DNA from: Lysinibacillus fusiformis
Lineage (GTDB): Bacteria > Bacillota > Bacilli > Bacillales_A > Planococcaceae
Length of the DNA stretch: 64,000 nt
Reading direction: 5' to 3'
Assembly (NCBI RefSeq): GCF_002845985.1
Contig: NZ_PDFK01000002.1
Location: forward strand, 310,001 to 374,000
The notes beneath the pieces are model-generated. The model was not told the DNA's origin, ran no database searches, and worked only from the letters and a program-made list of their open reading frames with translations. Position numbers and translations under genes: made by a program. Positions 9,642 through 19,492 of this stretch are shown here, piece after piece; position 1 is the stretch's first letter, and each line of letters starts with the position of its first letter.

Positions 9642-10469
9642 CTAATACCATAAATGGAATCGCGATAAACTACTTCCTAGGAAGAAGTTCACAACAACTA
9701 ATAGATAGGCATAAATATGTACCCATGCATAAGTTGTTCCTGTCAGCTTGCTTTTGCGATTCACATATAGGATAAAGCAATACAAAATTAAAATAATGAA
9801 GGACCCTATGATTTTCGAATCGAAAATCGAAAGACTCTCTAATGTTAATAGTGCCCATTCAAACCCTAATATTAAACTTATAAATAACATCGGAATCCCA
9901 ATAAAAAATGAAATATTCATCCAGCTACTCGTTTGCTGTAGGGATGGTAATCTTGTCCATAAATGTGTCCACTTTTTCTTTTTCAGTAAACGATATAGAA
10001 CGAGATACAAAATGGCAAACACGAATGTTAAAGTGAACGCTGCATATGACAGTATCGCAAATGATATATGAATAAAAAGCATTTCCGAAATTAATGTCTC
10101 TCCGACGGCTCCTGTAGGGCGTTTAGGCATAAATGTAAAGATACTAGCGAATAAAAATCCTAGTATATTAATAATAAACACCGGTAAGTCCACCTTCGCA
10201 ATACAGTGAAGGATAATCGATAACGTCACAAGTAACCAGGAATAAAATAAAATTCCCTCGGACAAGGATAGAATCGGAAAACGCTTTGTTTCCACAAATG
10301 TTAAAATAATAATGGCACTTTGAATCACCCATACAAATGAAACAAGCCAAAAAGCAATGCGTCTTGCTCGTACTTGCTTATAAAAATAATCAGTAAAGTA
10401 AAAAACTAGACTGATCGCATACAAGACGATCATCACTTCATATAGTCTCGTCATGGTCAAATCAGCCAA
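9642..10469 (-). CDS. hemX: HemX / CcsA-like integral membrane protein
   Basis: A 275-residue membrane protein with about eight hydrophobic segments and the cytochrome-c-assembly (CcsA/CcmC-like) fold. In B. subtilis HemX lowers the level of HemA, and the operon position is the same here. The start is a TTG at 10469 with an AAGAAGGG site 7 nt upstream; the later ATG lacks one. Unlike hemC, D, B and L, it is separated from hemA by a 182-bp gap that carries an intrinsic terminator. It is 18 nt upstream of hemC. Confidence 0.9.
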   Translation of the reverse strand: MADLTMTRLYEVMIVLYAISLVFYFTDYFYKQVRARRIAFWLVSFVWVIQSAIIILTFVETKRFPILSLSEGILFYSWLLVTLSIILHCIAKVDLPVFIINILGFLFASIFTFMPKRPTGAVGETLISEMLFIHISFAILSYAAFTLTFVFAILYLVLYRLLKKKKWTHLWTRLPSLQQTSSWMNISFFIGIPMLFISLILGFEWALLTLESLSIFDSKIIGSFIILILYCFILYVNRKSKLTGTTYAWVHIYAYLLVVVNFFLGSSLSRFHLWY

Positions 10470-10529
10470 TAGACATCCCTTCTTTGTAGTAAAATGGTCA
10501 AGCTAGTATCTCTCAGAAAACAAAAAAAA

Positions 10530-10569
10530 CGTTTTCGTATCCTTAGTTTACCATACAGATACGAAAACG
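10530..10569 (-). terminator. Intercistronic terminator between hemA and hemX
   Basis: A perfect 12-bp stem (10530-10541 with 10558-10569) is followed on the minus strand by eight T residues (complement of 10522-10529). It should stop much of the hemA transcript before hemX, so the downstream hem genes need readthrough or another promoter. Confidence 0.88.
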
Positions 10570-10651
10570 CCTCTTGTAATATCAGTAGAGAATCCAATTG
10601 CGCGAAGTACTTACGTACAACCATTTTGGCTACGCGTACACATTGGATATT

Positions 10652-12016
10652 TTAGAAAGAGTACTTTGGCTCAGCAGAAGTTTGAGATGCCTTTGAGCGT
10701 TCTTTACGCTCAAGATCTTGCTTTGTCATCTCCTGAACTTCAACTTCAACAGCCTCTTCTATACCAAAAATTTGTTGGAATAAACGTAACTGTTCATTTG
10801 CTTTTGGTTCATTTGCCAATTCTTTAGCTTGTAAAATTGGCTCTTTTAACAATTGATTGATAATAGATTTTGTATGTTTGCTTAAAATTTTACGTTCACG
10901 ATCCGTTAAATCTGGCATTTTATTTTCGATACTAATCATCGTCTCTTCTTGAATACGATTAGCTTTTTTACGTAACGCTGAGATGACTGGTACTACACCA
11001 AGCGTTGCTACCCAATCTTTAAATTGGTCAACTTCTTTGCCAATCATATCTGTAATATCAGCAGCAGCACGTTCACGCTCTGCTAAATTCGCTTCAACAA
11101 TACCTTGTAAATCATCAATATCATATAAGAAAACATTTGGTAAGTCGCCTACTCGTGGATCAATGTCACGAGGAACAGCAATATCAACCATAAACAAAGG
11201 TTTTCCTTTACGTAAACGTTCCACAAATTGCATCAGCTCATAATCAATAACAAAATCTGTTGCACCTGTTGAAGTGATTAAAATATCCGCCTCTAAGAGA
11301 GAACATTGCAATTCCTTCATTGACTTGGCTTCTCCGTGGAATTTAGCTGCTAAAGTTTCTGCTTTTTCAAATGTACGGTTGATGACAGTAACTTTTCCTA
11401 CACCACTACCGTAAAGATTCTCAATAGCAAGTTCCCCCATTTTTCCTGCACCTAAAATAGCTACATGCTTACGTTGTAAAGAGCCAAAAATTTTCTTAGC
11501 TAATTCAACGGCTGCATAGGAAACAGATACTGCATTCTCACCAATCGCTGTTTCATTATGTGCACGTTTTGCAAATGTTACCGCTTGTTTAAATAGCTGA
11601 TTATAAACCGTACCTGTTGTACCAATCTCTTGTCCACTTAAAAAGCTTTTTTTTACTTGCCCTAAAATTTGCGTTTCACCAAGAACCATTGAATCAATTC
11701 CAGCTGTCACTTTAAATAAATGTTCGATTGCCTCATCTTCTTCACGAATCGTTAAATACGAAGAAAATGTCTCCACAGGCAAATCAAACCATTTGGCTAA
11801 AAATTGTTTCACAAAATGACGTCCAGTATGCAATTGATCCACAACAGCATATATTTCTGTACGGTTACAAGTCGAAACAATAACGTTTTCTAAAATACTT
11901 TTTTGCTTTTGCAGCGCTTCCATTGCTTGTGGTAGTTCACTCTCAATGAATGATAACTTCTCACGTATTTCAACAGGCGCTGATTTATAATTCAAGCCTA
12001 CTACGATGGTATGCAT
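10652..12016 (-). CDS. hemA: Glutamyl-tRNA reductase
   Basis: A 454-residue enzyme that reduces glutamyl-tRNA-Glu to glutamate-1-semialdehyde with NADPH, the first committed step of tetrapyrrole synthesis. The nucleophile is C50 ([11 protein letters not shown]) and the NADPH fold shows as [12 protein letters not shown] place the start at the ATG 12016, with GAGGTG 6 nt upstream; an upstream GTG at 12025 lies inside that site. The C-terminus is a basic extension typical of HemA. It is the first gene of the haem operon, with an extended -10 promoter and a PerR-type box upstream. Confidence 0.96.
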   Translation of the reverse strand: MHTIVVGLNYKSAPVEIREKLSFIESELPQAMEALQKQKSILENVIVSTCNRTEIYAVVDQLHTGRHFVKQFLAKWFDLPVETFSSYLTIREEDEAIEHLFKVTAGIDSMVLGETQILGQVKKSFLSGQEIGTTGTVYNQLFKQAVTFAKRAHNETAIGENAVSVSYAAVELAKKIFGSLQRKHVAILGAGKMGELAIENLYGSGVGKVTVINRTFEKAETLAAKFHGEAKSMKELQCSLLEADILITSTGATDFVIDYELMQFVERLRKGKPLFMVDIAVPRDIDPRVGDLPNVFLYDIDDLQGIVEANLAERERAAADITDMIGKEVDQFKDWVATLGVVPVISALRKKANRIQEETMISIENKMPDLTDRERKILSKHTKSIINQLLKEPILQAKELANEPKANEQLRLFQQIFGIEEAVEVEVQEMTKQDLERKERSKASQTSAEPKYSF

Positions 12017-12051
12017 GAATAACACCTCACACGTTCTAATTCACAAATCTC

Positions 12052-12060
12052 ATTATAGCA
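12052..12060 (-). promoter_or_regulatory. Extended -10 promoter element of hemA
   Basis: The minus strand reads TGCTATAAT (12060-12052), a perfect -10 with the TGn extension, about 36 nt before the hemA start. No good -35 is present, which is common for extended -10 promoters. Confidence 0.6.
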
Positions 12061-12126
12061 CAGTTCGACAATAGTTCATCACTAATTTGTGAACATGTCA
12101 TGAAGAACTGCAATTCGTCATCCACA

Positions 12127-12141
12127 TTAGAATTATTATAA
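12127..12141. promoter_or_regulatory. PerR box-like operator upstream of hemA
   Basis: The plus strand reads TTAGAATTATTATAA, which matches the palindromic Per box TTATAATNATTATAA at all but one defined position. It lies about 110 bp before hemA and 70 bp upstream of the extended -10. In B. subtilis hemAXCDBL is a known PerR-repressed operon, so a peroxide-responsive function is plausible. Confidence 0.6.
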
Positions 12142-12180
12142 ACTAAGTGTAACAAATTATACGTCTTGTTTCAAATTAAA

Positions 12181-12208
12181 AAACTGCCCCACTGTTTGGG
12201 GGCAGTTT
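12181..12208 (-). terminator. Terminator of the VWA/SLH surface-protein gene
   Basis: A perfect 10-bp stem (aaactgcccc 12181-12190 with ggggcagttt 12199-12208) lies 5 nt after the stop of the gene at 12214, with a T-run on the minus strand. Confidence 0.9.
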
Positions 12209-12213
12209 GCTTA

Positions 12214-15135
12214 TTAATTTGTAATTGTAACTGTTTGTAACGCGATTATATTGCCATCTTTATCATATGCCACAAACTGGATTTCATTATTGACTTTAAA
12301 GTCCTGCATCGTTTGTACAGTTTTCGTTAACATATAAACATGATCACTACGCTTTTGTAATTCAAATTGGACATCTCCACTAATCGAATTGTAGCGTACA
12401 TTCATCTTATCAACGTTTTGACAATTACCATCAACTCGAGCGCTCATTGTAAGATAGCCTTTTCGTAGCGAAACGCTTGTTTCTTCAAATAAATCTTCCG
12501 GGTTGATACAGCTTGAAGCAGGTGTTTTACATAAAATAGTATCAATTAACTTCTGGAACACTTGATGCAATTTTAGATTATCAATCGCATGGAAATATGC
12601 TCCGCCAGTTTCTGTAGACAATTGCATTAATGTGGCATCATTTACTTGTGATTTTTTGCCCATACTTACAGTGTACACTTTAACGCCTTGCTTTTTCGCC
12701 TCATTAATAACCTTCGTCATTTTGGTTTTACTTGTTTTACCGTCAGATACTACGACAATCGCTTTGGCTGTTTTTGTATCATTTGAGAATTTTGTTAGTG
12801 CGATATCAATACCAGCAAAAATATCTGTCGCACCCTTCTCTTTGGATGCTTTGTAAAGATCTTTCTTCAGCACAGCATCTGTCGTCCCTTCACCAAGAAC
12901 CGTTGCTTTTGTATTCGTTTCGATGACGATATTATTTTTTGCTTTCAATTGATTGATCAGCTCAATCATTTTTTTGCCACGATAATTCGTTGGATCAACT
13001 GCCTTCATAGAAGAAGAATAGTCGACTACATAGGCAATCTCTGTTGCTAACGAACATGAATTTTTACTAAAGTATGGATTAGTAAAAATATCTTTCGTTA
13101 CTGTTTTATCTTTTAAACCCCTTAAAATTGTTGCATAGCGAGGATCTATTGGATTAACGAGTGTTGCCTCCACTTTTGATTTTCCATAAATAACTGAGTC
13201 AAAGTAGGCTACGGCCGTACCTGGGCTACCTGTATTATTTAATGGATCTGAAGTATTCGTAATGAATGAAGCTGTTTTTTCCACGCCATCATACTTAATT
13301 TTAACGGTTCCTTGATAATCCGTCACAGGCTCTCCACCAGGGCGAACTAAAGTCACCATAACTTTTGTATATCGATCTTTCCCAGATGGTCTTGAGGCTG
13401 CATCGGCACTTTCTTTCAATGCATCTACACGTTTTTTGTAGGCCTCTACTTGCCCAAGTAATTTCCCGCCTTGATATTTTAATAACACCGTACGGTCATA
13501 GTTACTTAAGTTAGTGAAGATAGCATAAATTTTCATCACACTATCATAGTGCTCTAATGTTAGATTTTTTTCATCTGGCATTTCTTTCATAAGTTGAATA
13601 ATGGCGCCGACCGGATTAATATTTTCAACCTGTGATGCAATATCATCATCAATCCCTTGAACGCGATAAATTGGACGACCGTCTTCCGAAATCATATACA
13701 TGATTTCAGTTTTAGCAGGTGTAGTCACAGAGTCGAGAAGACGACCTTTTATTAGTTCTTCAAATAAGAAAACGGAAATATCATAGTTTTCAAATTGTAA
13801 TATTGCATGTTCATACCCTAATGCTGGATATCTAGGGTCAGATCCACCATAACGCAAATAGACATTTTGTACATTCCCCAAAGCATCTGTTACATTTGTT
13901 TGCTGCCCAATACTAAATAGCTTTTTATCCCCATCATAAGCAAAAGGAATTGGATCATACACATCAATTAAGTTTTGTGTGAAGAACTCTGGCAATTTTT
14001 CATAAGGGATATATGGAGGTGTCACATTGCCATTATCATCATCTGAATTTGCAGGATCATATACTTGATAATCAATACGTAATTCTGGCTGTGGTGCGTA
14101 ACGAACTTCTGCATTTAGCTTCTCCCCAACAAGACATTTCATAGCTGGATCTGTATTATTCACTAGCTCAAAAGAGATAGTATCACGTACTGATTTAGTT
14201 AACGATGGTGCGATAACGATAGCTGATACAGTCGAGCCGTCAGATTGGACAGTTTTAACTGCTTCTCCAGATGTATCAACGATTGTGCCGTAAGATGACG
14301 TAACTTTGAACGTATACGATTTATCATCCGCAATCGGGTCACCATTACAAGCCTTTAGCGATACGGTCACAAGTGTAGAATCTACATCGTTCGCAATTAA
14401 ATCTGGCTTTTCCACCACAATGCTTTGCAATGCATTATTAACATTGCTAGGACCAGTAAAATCATTGGAATTATCCTTTGGTACTTCAAAATCAGAACTG
14501 TTGGAGCCCATGAAACCAGGCGGTAAAGTGATACTGTCATTATCACGACCTGCTGCACTACGTTTTAATCCTTGTACAGCAAAATTGCCATTTTGAACAG
14601 CTCTATATAAAAAGGTTGCAACATCACCACGTGTTAGTTTAGTAGAAGGATTAAAACTAGCAAATGTTTTTTTGCCTGAACTACTTGTAGATAGTTCATT
14701 TGAATATAAATATTGTACAGCCTGTGGTTCATCTAAATCTAAGCCTTTAAAGGCAGCATAAATTCGAGCAAATTGGCCACGTGTAACGGCTTTTGTTCGA
14801 TTAGCATTCACATTTGTACCATTAAACGGTAAATAAAAATCACTATAGAAATTATAAGCAACACTATCAATATATGATAATGCATAGTTACGATCCAGCT
14901 TAGCAAACATCAAGATAAGCTCTCGTTCCGTTACTTGTTCATTTGGTAAAAAGTTATTGGCATTGTTCAAAGACATTAGGTCATTGTCAACTGCCCAAGA
15001 AATAGCCTTATAATTATTGCTATTTGTAGGAACATCTTTAATTGTTGGAGCTGCTTGCGTGACGACAGGCGTTGCTGTCATCAGTATTAGCATGAAGCAA
15101 AGCGTAGTGAGCAGTGCTTTTTTTGCATAGGTCAT
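12214..15135 (-). CDS. S-layer homology and von Willebrand factor A domain surface protein
   Basis: A 973-residue exported protein. A signal peptide with a cut near TQAAPT (about residue 29) precedes three SLH-type repeats (about 33-190, e.g. NPSTKLTRGDVATFLYRAV), which anchor proteins to cell-wall polymer. An invasin-like beta domain follows (about 235-345), then a long region of unknown type, then a VWA domain (about 695-880) with the MIDAS motif DYSSS and ending SMGKKSQVNDATLMQLSTETGG. VWA domains bind metal and mediate adhesion. It lies 18 nt downstream of the SLH gene at 15154 and is probably co-transcribed with it. It is one of three surface genes between hemA and engB. Ligand unknown. 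Confidence 0.85.
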   Translation of the reverse strand: MTYAKKALLTTLCFMLILMTATPVVTQAAPTIKDVPTNSNNYKAISWAVDNDLMSLNNANNFLPNEQVTERELILMFAKLDRNYALSYIDSVAYNFYSDFYLPFNGTNVNANRTKAVTRGQFARIYAAFKGLDLDEPQAVQYLYSNELSTSSSGKKTFASFNPSTKLTRGDVATFLYRAVQNGNFAVQGLKRSAAGRDNDSITLPPGFMGSNSSDFEVPKDNSNDFTGPSNVNNALQSIVVEKPDLIANDVDSTLVTVSLKACNGDPIADDKSYTFKVTSSYGTIVDTSGEAVKTVQSDGSTVSAIVIAPSLTKSVRDTISFELVNNTDPAMKCLVGEKLNAEVRYAPQPELRIDYQVYDPANSDDDNGNVTPPYIPYEKLPEFFTQNLIDVYDPIPFAYDGDKKLFSIGQQTNVTDALGNVQNVYLRYGGSDPRYPALGYEHAILQFENYDISVFLFEELIKGRLLDSVTTPAKTEIMYMISEDGRPIYRVQGIDDDIASQVENINPVGAIIQLMKEMPDEKNLTLEHYDSVMKIYAIFTNLSNYDRTVLLKYQGGKLLGQVEAYKKRVDALKESADAASRPSGKDRYTKVMVTLVRPGGEPVTDYQGTVKIKYDGVEKTASFITNTSDPLNNTGSPGTAVAYFDSVIYGKSKVEATLVNPIDPRYATILRGLKDKTVTKDIFTNPYFSKNSCSLATEIAYVVDYSSSMKAVDPTNYRGKKMIELINQLKAKNNIVIETNTKATVLGEGTTDAVLKKDLYKASKEKGATDIFAGIDIALTKFSNDTKTAKAIVVVSDGKTSKTKMTKVINEAKKQGVKVYTVSMGKKSQVNDATLMQLSTETGGAYFHAIDNLKLHQVFQKLIDTILCKTPASSCINPEDLFEETSVSLRKGYLTMSARVDGNCQNVDKMNVRYNSISGDVQFELQKRSDHVYMLTKTVQTMQDFKVNNEIQFVAYDKDGNIIALQTVTITN

Positions 15136-15153
15136 TTTTGTTCAGTCCTTTCC

Positions 15154-16602
15154 TTAGTTAAAGAACAATATGTCATCACGATAGTTTTGCTTTAAGTCAT
15201 CTTCTAAATATTTCAAGAAACGCTCTAGAACAACTGATGCCTCTGCACGAGTCAGTGGTTTATTTGGGTTAAAGCGACCGCCAGAGTCTCCAATCATAAG
15301 ACCAATTTCATTTGCAATATAGATGCCATCTCTTGCATAGTTTGGAATCTGGTTTTCATCTTTAAATTTCGTTATATAGCCAGGATTTGGTGCTCTATTT
15401 TCAAGGCCTAAGGCACGAACAAAAATAGTGGCAGCCTGTGCTCTTGTTATGGCACTATCTGGCTTAAAGTAATCAGCAGATACACCCTTAATTATCCCTT
15501 TGTTTAAGGCTGACTCTATATAACCATAATCTTTAACTGAACGCTTTAAATCTCTAAACACGCTTGTAGTTGCAGTCTTTTTCGATTTCTTTTCTTCAAA
15601 CACACGTAAATCTACTGCTTTACCAATTGCTGTTGTAAAGTCTATGCGTTTCATCGGTGTGTTTGGAGAGAAGAAATTACTTGAATCTGAATAAATTCCT
15701 AGAGAATATAGCTTTTCAATGGCTTCTTTTGCGTAGTGATTAGTTAAATCACGGAATTTAGGAATAATAAGGCGCTCGATCGTTGGCATGTATTCTGTAT
15801 CTAAATCAAGCGTACCTTTTTGTCCAGAAGATAAATCATAAGTGTATTCAGAAATAACATCCTTTTCACTTAAAACTGCATAGCCACCCTCAAAACTTCC
15901 TAAACTACCAAGGTTTTCTTCATAATTTAAAACACGTGATTTACTTGTAGACAAACGATTTTTCACATGGCTTGTCTTGCCATTACTATAGGAATAAACT
16001 GACTCTGTAATTTGTGTTTCTGTTGCTCCCCAAAAATTTTCATAGCCAGCATGTCGACTATCTGTTTCAATCGTTACTGTGTTTTGAACTGCGTTTTTTC
16101 CTTTTCCTGTTTCAAATGCATACGTTTTTCGCGAGATTACATTTCCTGAGTAATAATCAGAGGCTGCACGATTATCCGTAACCGTTCCTTGAGAAAATTG
16201 ATAATCGACTAATGTATAAGTAATAGATCCAATCGTAATTTTCTCCGTATACTTTTTAACCTCACCATTGGATGTTTTTTGGCCGAGTACCGCATAATCT
16301 ACTACATCAGATTCGTAGGCAATATTTCTTGTCAATGTAGCCCCATTGCTTGCCGTTAGCTTCATGCTATACGTTTCTGTTAACTTACCTTTGGATTCCT
16401 TTTGTGCAATTTTAAGATCTTTACTTGTTCCCTTAAAAATAACTGGTGTCCCTGACAGGAACACGGCTTCCTCATATGTATACTCGTTTTTTACAGCACC
16501 TGTTGTTTCTAATGAAGCAGCCGATGCATTGAACGGGATAGTAGTTCCAATTACAAAAATAACAAGAACTACCAACGTTATTTTGGATAAATATTTTTGC
16601 AT
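15154..16602 (-). CDS. S-layer homology domain protein, exported
   Basis: A 482-residue protein with a signal peptide (hydrophobic stretch 7-23, cut near NASAASLE), a central beta-rich region of about 250 residues with no family I recognise, and three C-terminal SLH repeats (e.g. FFSPNTPMKRIDFTTAIGKA, YFKPDSAITRAQAATIFVRA, RFNPNKPLTRAEASVVLERF). I place the start at the ATG 16602, which has GAGAGGA 8 nt upstream and gives a proper signal peptide; the longer frame to 16695 has none. It is probably anchored to the wall, with the VWA protein gene 18 nt downstream. Confidence 0.85.
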   Translation of the reverse strand: MQKYLSKITLVVLVIFVIGTTIPFNASAASLETTGAVKNEYTYEEAVFLSGTPVIFKGTSKDLKIAQKESKGKLTETYSMKLTASNGATLTRNIAYESDVVDYAVLGQKTSNGEVKKYTEKITIGSITYTLVDYQFSQGTVTDNRAASDYYSGNVISRKTYAFETGKGKNAVQNTVTIETDSRHAGYENFWGATETQITESVYSYSNGKTSHVKNRLSTSKSRVLNYEENLGSLGSFEGGYAVLSEKDVISEYTYDLSSGQKGTLDLDTEYMPTIERLIIPKFRDLTNHYAKEAIEKLYSLGIYSDSSNFFSPNTPMKRIDFTTAIGKAVDLRVFEEKKSKKTATTSVFRDLKRSVKDYGYIESALNKGIIKGVSADYFKPDSAITRAQAATIFVRALGLENRAPNPGYITKFKDENQIPNYARDGIYIANEIGLMIGDSGGRFNPNKPLTRAEASVVLERFLKYLEDDLKQNYRDDILFFN

Positions 16603-16795
16603 TTGCTTTTCCTCTCTTTCACTGTGCATGAAGTGCATAATGAAGCTTGGTCTCATGACTAACAAAAAATCTGCTCGTCTATCGAATGTATTCAAGCCTA
16701 TGCGAAGTACCTTCCTCTTTTCAGATCATGTATACATCGCCTTTTTGCAAATACTATTCGCATTAGACTCACAGATTCTTTCTTTGTCTTTTATG

Positions 16796-18454
16796 CTAAT
16801 CTACTAAAATAAAATGAGCTTTCACAAATCGATCGGATAAGACAACTAAACGATCGGATGGTTGTAAGTCAGAAGCTTGAATGACTTTTCCCGCTTTAAT
16901 CAACGTCGCTTGGTCAATATTCACATTAACCATTTCACCCGCTTCATACCAACGACCATTTTGCCATTGGCTCACACTCTTGACATTTAGCACAGCAGGG
17001 TACGTAGATTTTACTGATTGTAGCTTCCCTGTCAGCATTAATGGAGCAACAGGTTTAGCATTATTTAAAATATGAAGTGCTTGTACATGCCCTTCCTTCA
17101 CATAGAAGTAACCATAATCACCTTCAGATAAGTAAAGTTCAATATCCGGCATAACACTATACGTTTTATTGCCATCATCCACTAAAGCTTTTGTGGAATT
17201 ACTTACTGACAGTACTGTACGTTCGGTTTTCTTGAAAACATTCGATTCAATTTTCATCGCATCGTCAATCTCAATTAAATAACCATCTGCTTGAGCTAAG
17301 CGTCCATAATATAATTCATGACCAGCTAAGTTAGGTGATATAAAGCTATCACTTGTCACTTGTACCACCTGTGCATAATGATCACGAGCAGCACCGTCTG
17401 TAATGACAAAAGCAGTACCATACGCCATCAGCCCAGTAGGTTCAATTAAACGCCCATTCCGAATTAAAATGGTACCATTATGGAAGTACATTGAGCCCGC
17501 TGTTTTTAGTTTCAACAGTTTATAATCTGTATCTACAGAAAGCATTGGCTCATAATACGTTCGCTCATTATTTTTCAATACTACAATCTTCTCAATGACT
17601 TCTTTCCCAAATTGTTTAACTGTCGCATAGTATGCTTCACTACCTATATAATTTTTCAGTTGACCTTTCTCTACTTTCGTATTGCCAACATATATTGGCA
17701 CCTTGGATGTAAAAGACATTGTCGAAAGGTCATTTGTTGTTTGTGAGCCAAATTGCCAATTCACAAAGGCATGTTGGTTTTTCACGGTTAATTTATTAGC
17801 ATTTGGATTGACTGCTTGTATTTCGCCTTTGTATAAGTTTTCCACTAGAGTACCTGTTTCACTAATGGCTACTTTCGTCACCACAGAGGTATTTTTATTT
17901 TTAAAACTTAATTTAACTCGATCTCCAACATATAACGCACTAATATCTGTTGCTGAAGAGCCTTTTTGATAATTGGTTTCTTTGTTTATATAGTAGGTTG
18001 TTTCTGCACCAACATCTGGTTTTACCATAATAAATAATCCATTTGGATCAATACTCGTTACGACACCAGCCGACGTTTTAACGCTACCTCCAGTTGATGT
18101 TCCATTCGTTTCTATTGGTGTATTAGATGTACCACGAAGCTCTACAACACTTCTTAAGGATATTTCAGCTTCCACTGCCATGCCCATTTTAAAGCCCTCA
18201 ATAGTCGTAGACGTATTATTAATTGATAAACGAGTGTTCTTATTAATATTGAATGTGACTGTTCGTCCACGATCATTTTGCAATGTCACTTTGCTAAGCT
18301 GCTTTTCTATCGTACCATCTGGCTTTGTATATTCTGAATACGTTACATCGACAAAGGTCCCCGTCACCAATTGGGCTGCTTTTGCAGGTTGGCTAAAGGA
18401 AAAACCAATAACCATCAGTAACATCAGCATTAGTATGTATGAATACTTTCTCAA
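16796..18454 (-). CDS. Exported protein of unknown function with repeated beta modules
   Basis: A 552-residue protein with a clear signal peptide (MRKYSYILMLMLLMVIGFSF, cut near AKAAQLVTG). The rest is beta-rich and repetitive: small-barrel-like units occur near residues 30-105 (VTGTFVDVTYSE...), 120-200 (SAGVVTSIDPNGLFIMVKP) and 210-290 (KGEIQAVNPNANKLTVK), similar in style to DUF5666-like repeats, and the C-terminus ends with a similar barrel. No SLH or sortase motif is present, so attachment is unclear. The start is TTG with AAGGAGG 8 nt upstream. It is first of the three surface genes, with a -10 TATACT at 18492-18487. Function unknown. Confidence 0.75.
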   Translation of the reverse strand: MRKYSYILMLMLLMVIGFSFSQPAKAAQLVTGTFVDVTYSEYTKPDGTIEKQLSKVTLQNDRGRTVTFNINKNTRLSINNTSTTIEGFKMGMAVEAEISLRSVVELRGTSNTPIETNGTSTGGSVKTSAGVVTSIDPNGLFIMVKPDVGAETTYYINKETNYQKGSSATDISALYVGDRVKLSFKNKNTSVVTKVAISETGTLVENLYKGEIQAVNPNANKLTVKNQHAFVNWQFGSQTTNDLSTMSFTSKVPIYVGNTKVEKGQLKNYIGSEAYYATVKQFGKEVIEKIVVLKNNERTYYEPMLSVDTDYKLLKLKTAGSMYFHNGTILIRNGRLIEPTGLMAYGTAFVITDGAARDHYAQVVQVTSDSFISPNLAGHELYYGRLAQADGYLIEIDDAMKIESNVFKKTERTVLSVSNSTKALVDDGNKTYSVMPDIELYLSEGDYGYFYVKEGHVQALHILNNAKPVAPLMLTGKLQSVKSTYPAVLNVKSVSQWQNGRWYEAGEMVNVNIDQATLIKAGKVIQASDLQPSDRLVVLSDRFVKAHFILVD

Positions 18455-18559
18455 AAATCCTGCCTCCTTACTAAATATTAGTAATAGTATATCGTATTAT
18501 TGGTAGTTTTTCTTATTCGAAAAGTTACATTTTAGAAGTTTCAAACATTCTTAAAAGTA

Positions 18560-18587
18560 AAGGTAGCTTTCAATTTCAAGCTACCTT
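18560..18587 (-). terminator. Terminator of yjfB
   Basis: A 10-bp perfect stem (aaggtagctt 18560-18569 with aagctacctt 18578-18587) lies 7 nt past the yjfB stop. The T-run on the minus strand is short (TACTTTTAAG). Confidence 0.7.
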
Positions 18588-18594
18588 GCCTGCA

Positions 18595-18768
18595 TTACAC
18601 TTGAATATCTATTGTATGTCCGGCTGTTGGATGTGGAGCATCTAACATTTCAACTAATTGTTCTGTGTTTTGTTGCTGCATATCCATAGCCTGTTTCGTA
18701 ACAGCTAAAGATACATTTTGCATAAGTGTCGCTTGATTCATTGCCATTGATAAAGCTGCGATATCCAT
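18595..18768 (-). CDS. YjfB family putative motility protein
   Basis: A 57-residue protein reading MDIAALSMAMNQATLMQNVS at the N-terminus, followed by AVTKQAMDMQQQNTEQLVEML and a short tail. This matches the small YjfB family (putative motility protein) of Bacillus, including the MDIAALSM start and the C-terminal GHxID. The ATG at 18768 follows a perfect GGAGG ribosome-binding site. It sits alone between engB and the surface-protein genes, with terminators on both sides. The family's true role is not established. Confidence 0.85.
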   Translation of the reverse strand: MDIAALSMAMNQATLMQNVSLAVTKQAMDMQQQNTEQLVEMLDAPHPTAGHTIDIQV

Positions 18769-18860
18769 CTAGTCCACCTCCTATCTCATTTATCGGACAA
18801 ATTGTTTAATCATCAAGCGTTTTCCCCAATTTTCTACTTATCTTACTGGTAAAAAGACAA

Positions 18861-18902
18861 AAAACATCTACTGTCCTAACGACTAGACACAATAGATGTT
18901 TT
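18861..18902 (-). terminator. Terminator of the lonA-engB operon
   Basis: A 10-bp stem (aaaacatcta 18861-18870 with tagatgtttt 18893-18902) lies just past the engB stop, with a T-run on the minus strand. Confidence 0.75.
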
Positions 18903-18906
18903 TACA

Positions 18907-19488
18907 TTACATTTTATTTTCAATTGTTTCCCAAACTTCTTCAAAGCCAAGACCCGTTTCCGAAGAAAAGACAATAAGTGGATCACTTTTCTCCAGTTCC
19001 AATGTCTCTTTGACAATTTTTTTATGTTTATCCCATTTACCTTTTGGAATTTTATCTGCCTTCGTTGCAATAACAATACAAGGAATATTGTAGTGCTTTA
19101 AAAAATCATACATCATGCGATCATCTGCTGTTGGTGGGTGACGCAAATCTATAATTTGTACAACCGCTTTTAATTCCTGGCGCCCTGTAAAGTAACGCTC
19201 GATCATTTTCCCCCAAGCTTCGCGTTCAGACTTAGAAACCTTTGCATATCCATAACCCGGAACATCCACAAAAAATAATTGTTCTTCGATTTTATAAAAG
19301 TTAAGGGTTTGTGTTTTACCAGGCTTCGAAGAAATCCGCGCTAAAGCTTTACGTCCAATCATTCGATTAATGAAGGAAGATTTCCCTACATTCGAACGAC
19401 CAGCTAATGCAAATTCTGGCAGTCCATCTTCTGGATATTGGTCTGGCCTTACCGCACTAATGACCATTTCGACATTATGGACTTTCAT
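18907..19488 (-). CDS. engB: Ribosome biogenesis GTPase EngB/YsxC
   Basis: A 193-residue TrmE-Era-EngA-EngB-type GTPase needed for 50S subunit assembly. G1 is [11 protein letters not shown]2 lies in [10 protein letters not shown]3 is DVPGYG, G4 is TKADK and G5 is SSETG. I place the start at the ATG 19488 ([13 protein letters not shown]), which matches known EngB N-termini and has GGAGG 11 nt upstream; an earlier ATG lies within the lonA 3' end. It starts 4 nt after the lonA stop, the conserved lonA-engB pair. Confidence 0.96.
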   Translation of the reverse strand: MKVHNVEMVISAVRPDQYPEDGLPEFALAGRSNVGKSSFINRMIGRKALARISSKPGKTQTLNFYKIEEQLFFVDVPGYGYAKVSKSEREAWGKMIERYFTGRQELKAVVQIIDLRHPPTADDRMMYDFLKHYNIPCIVIATKADKIPKGKWDKHKKIVKETLELEKSDPLIVFSSETGLGFEEVWETIENKM

Positions 19489-19492
19489 TTTT

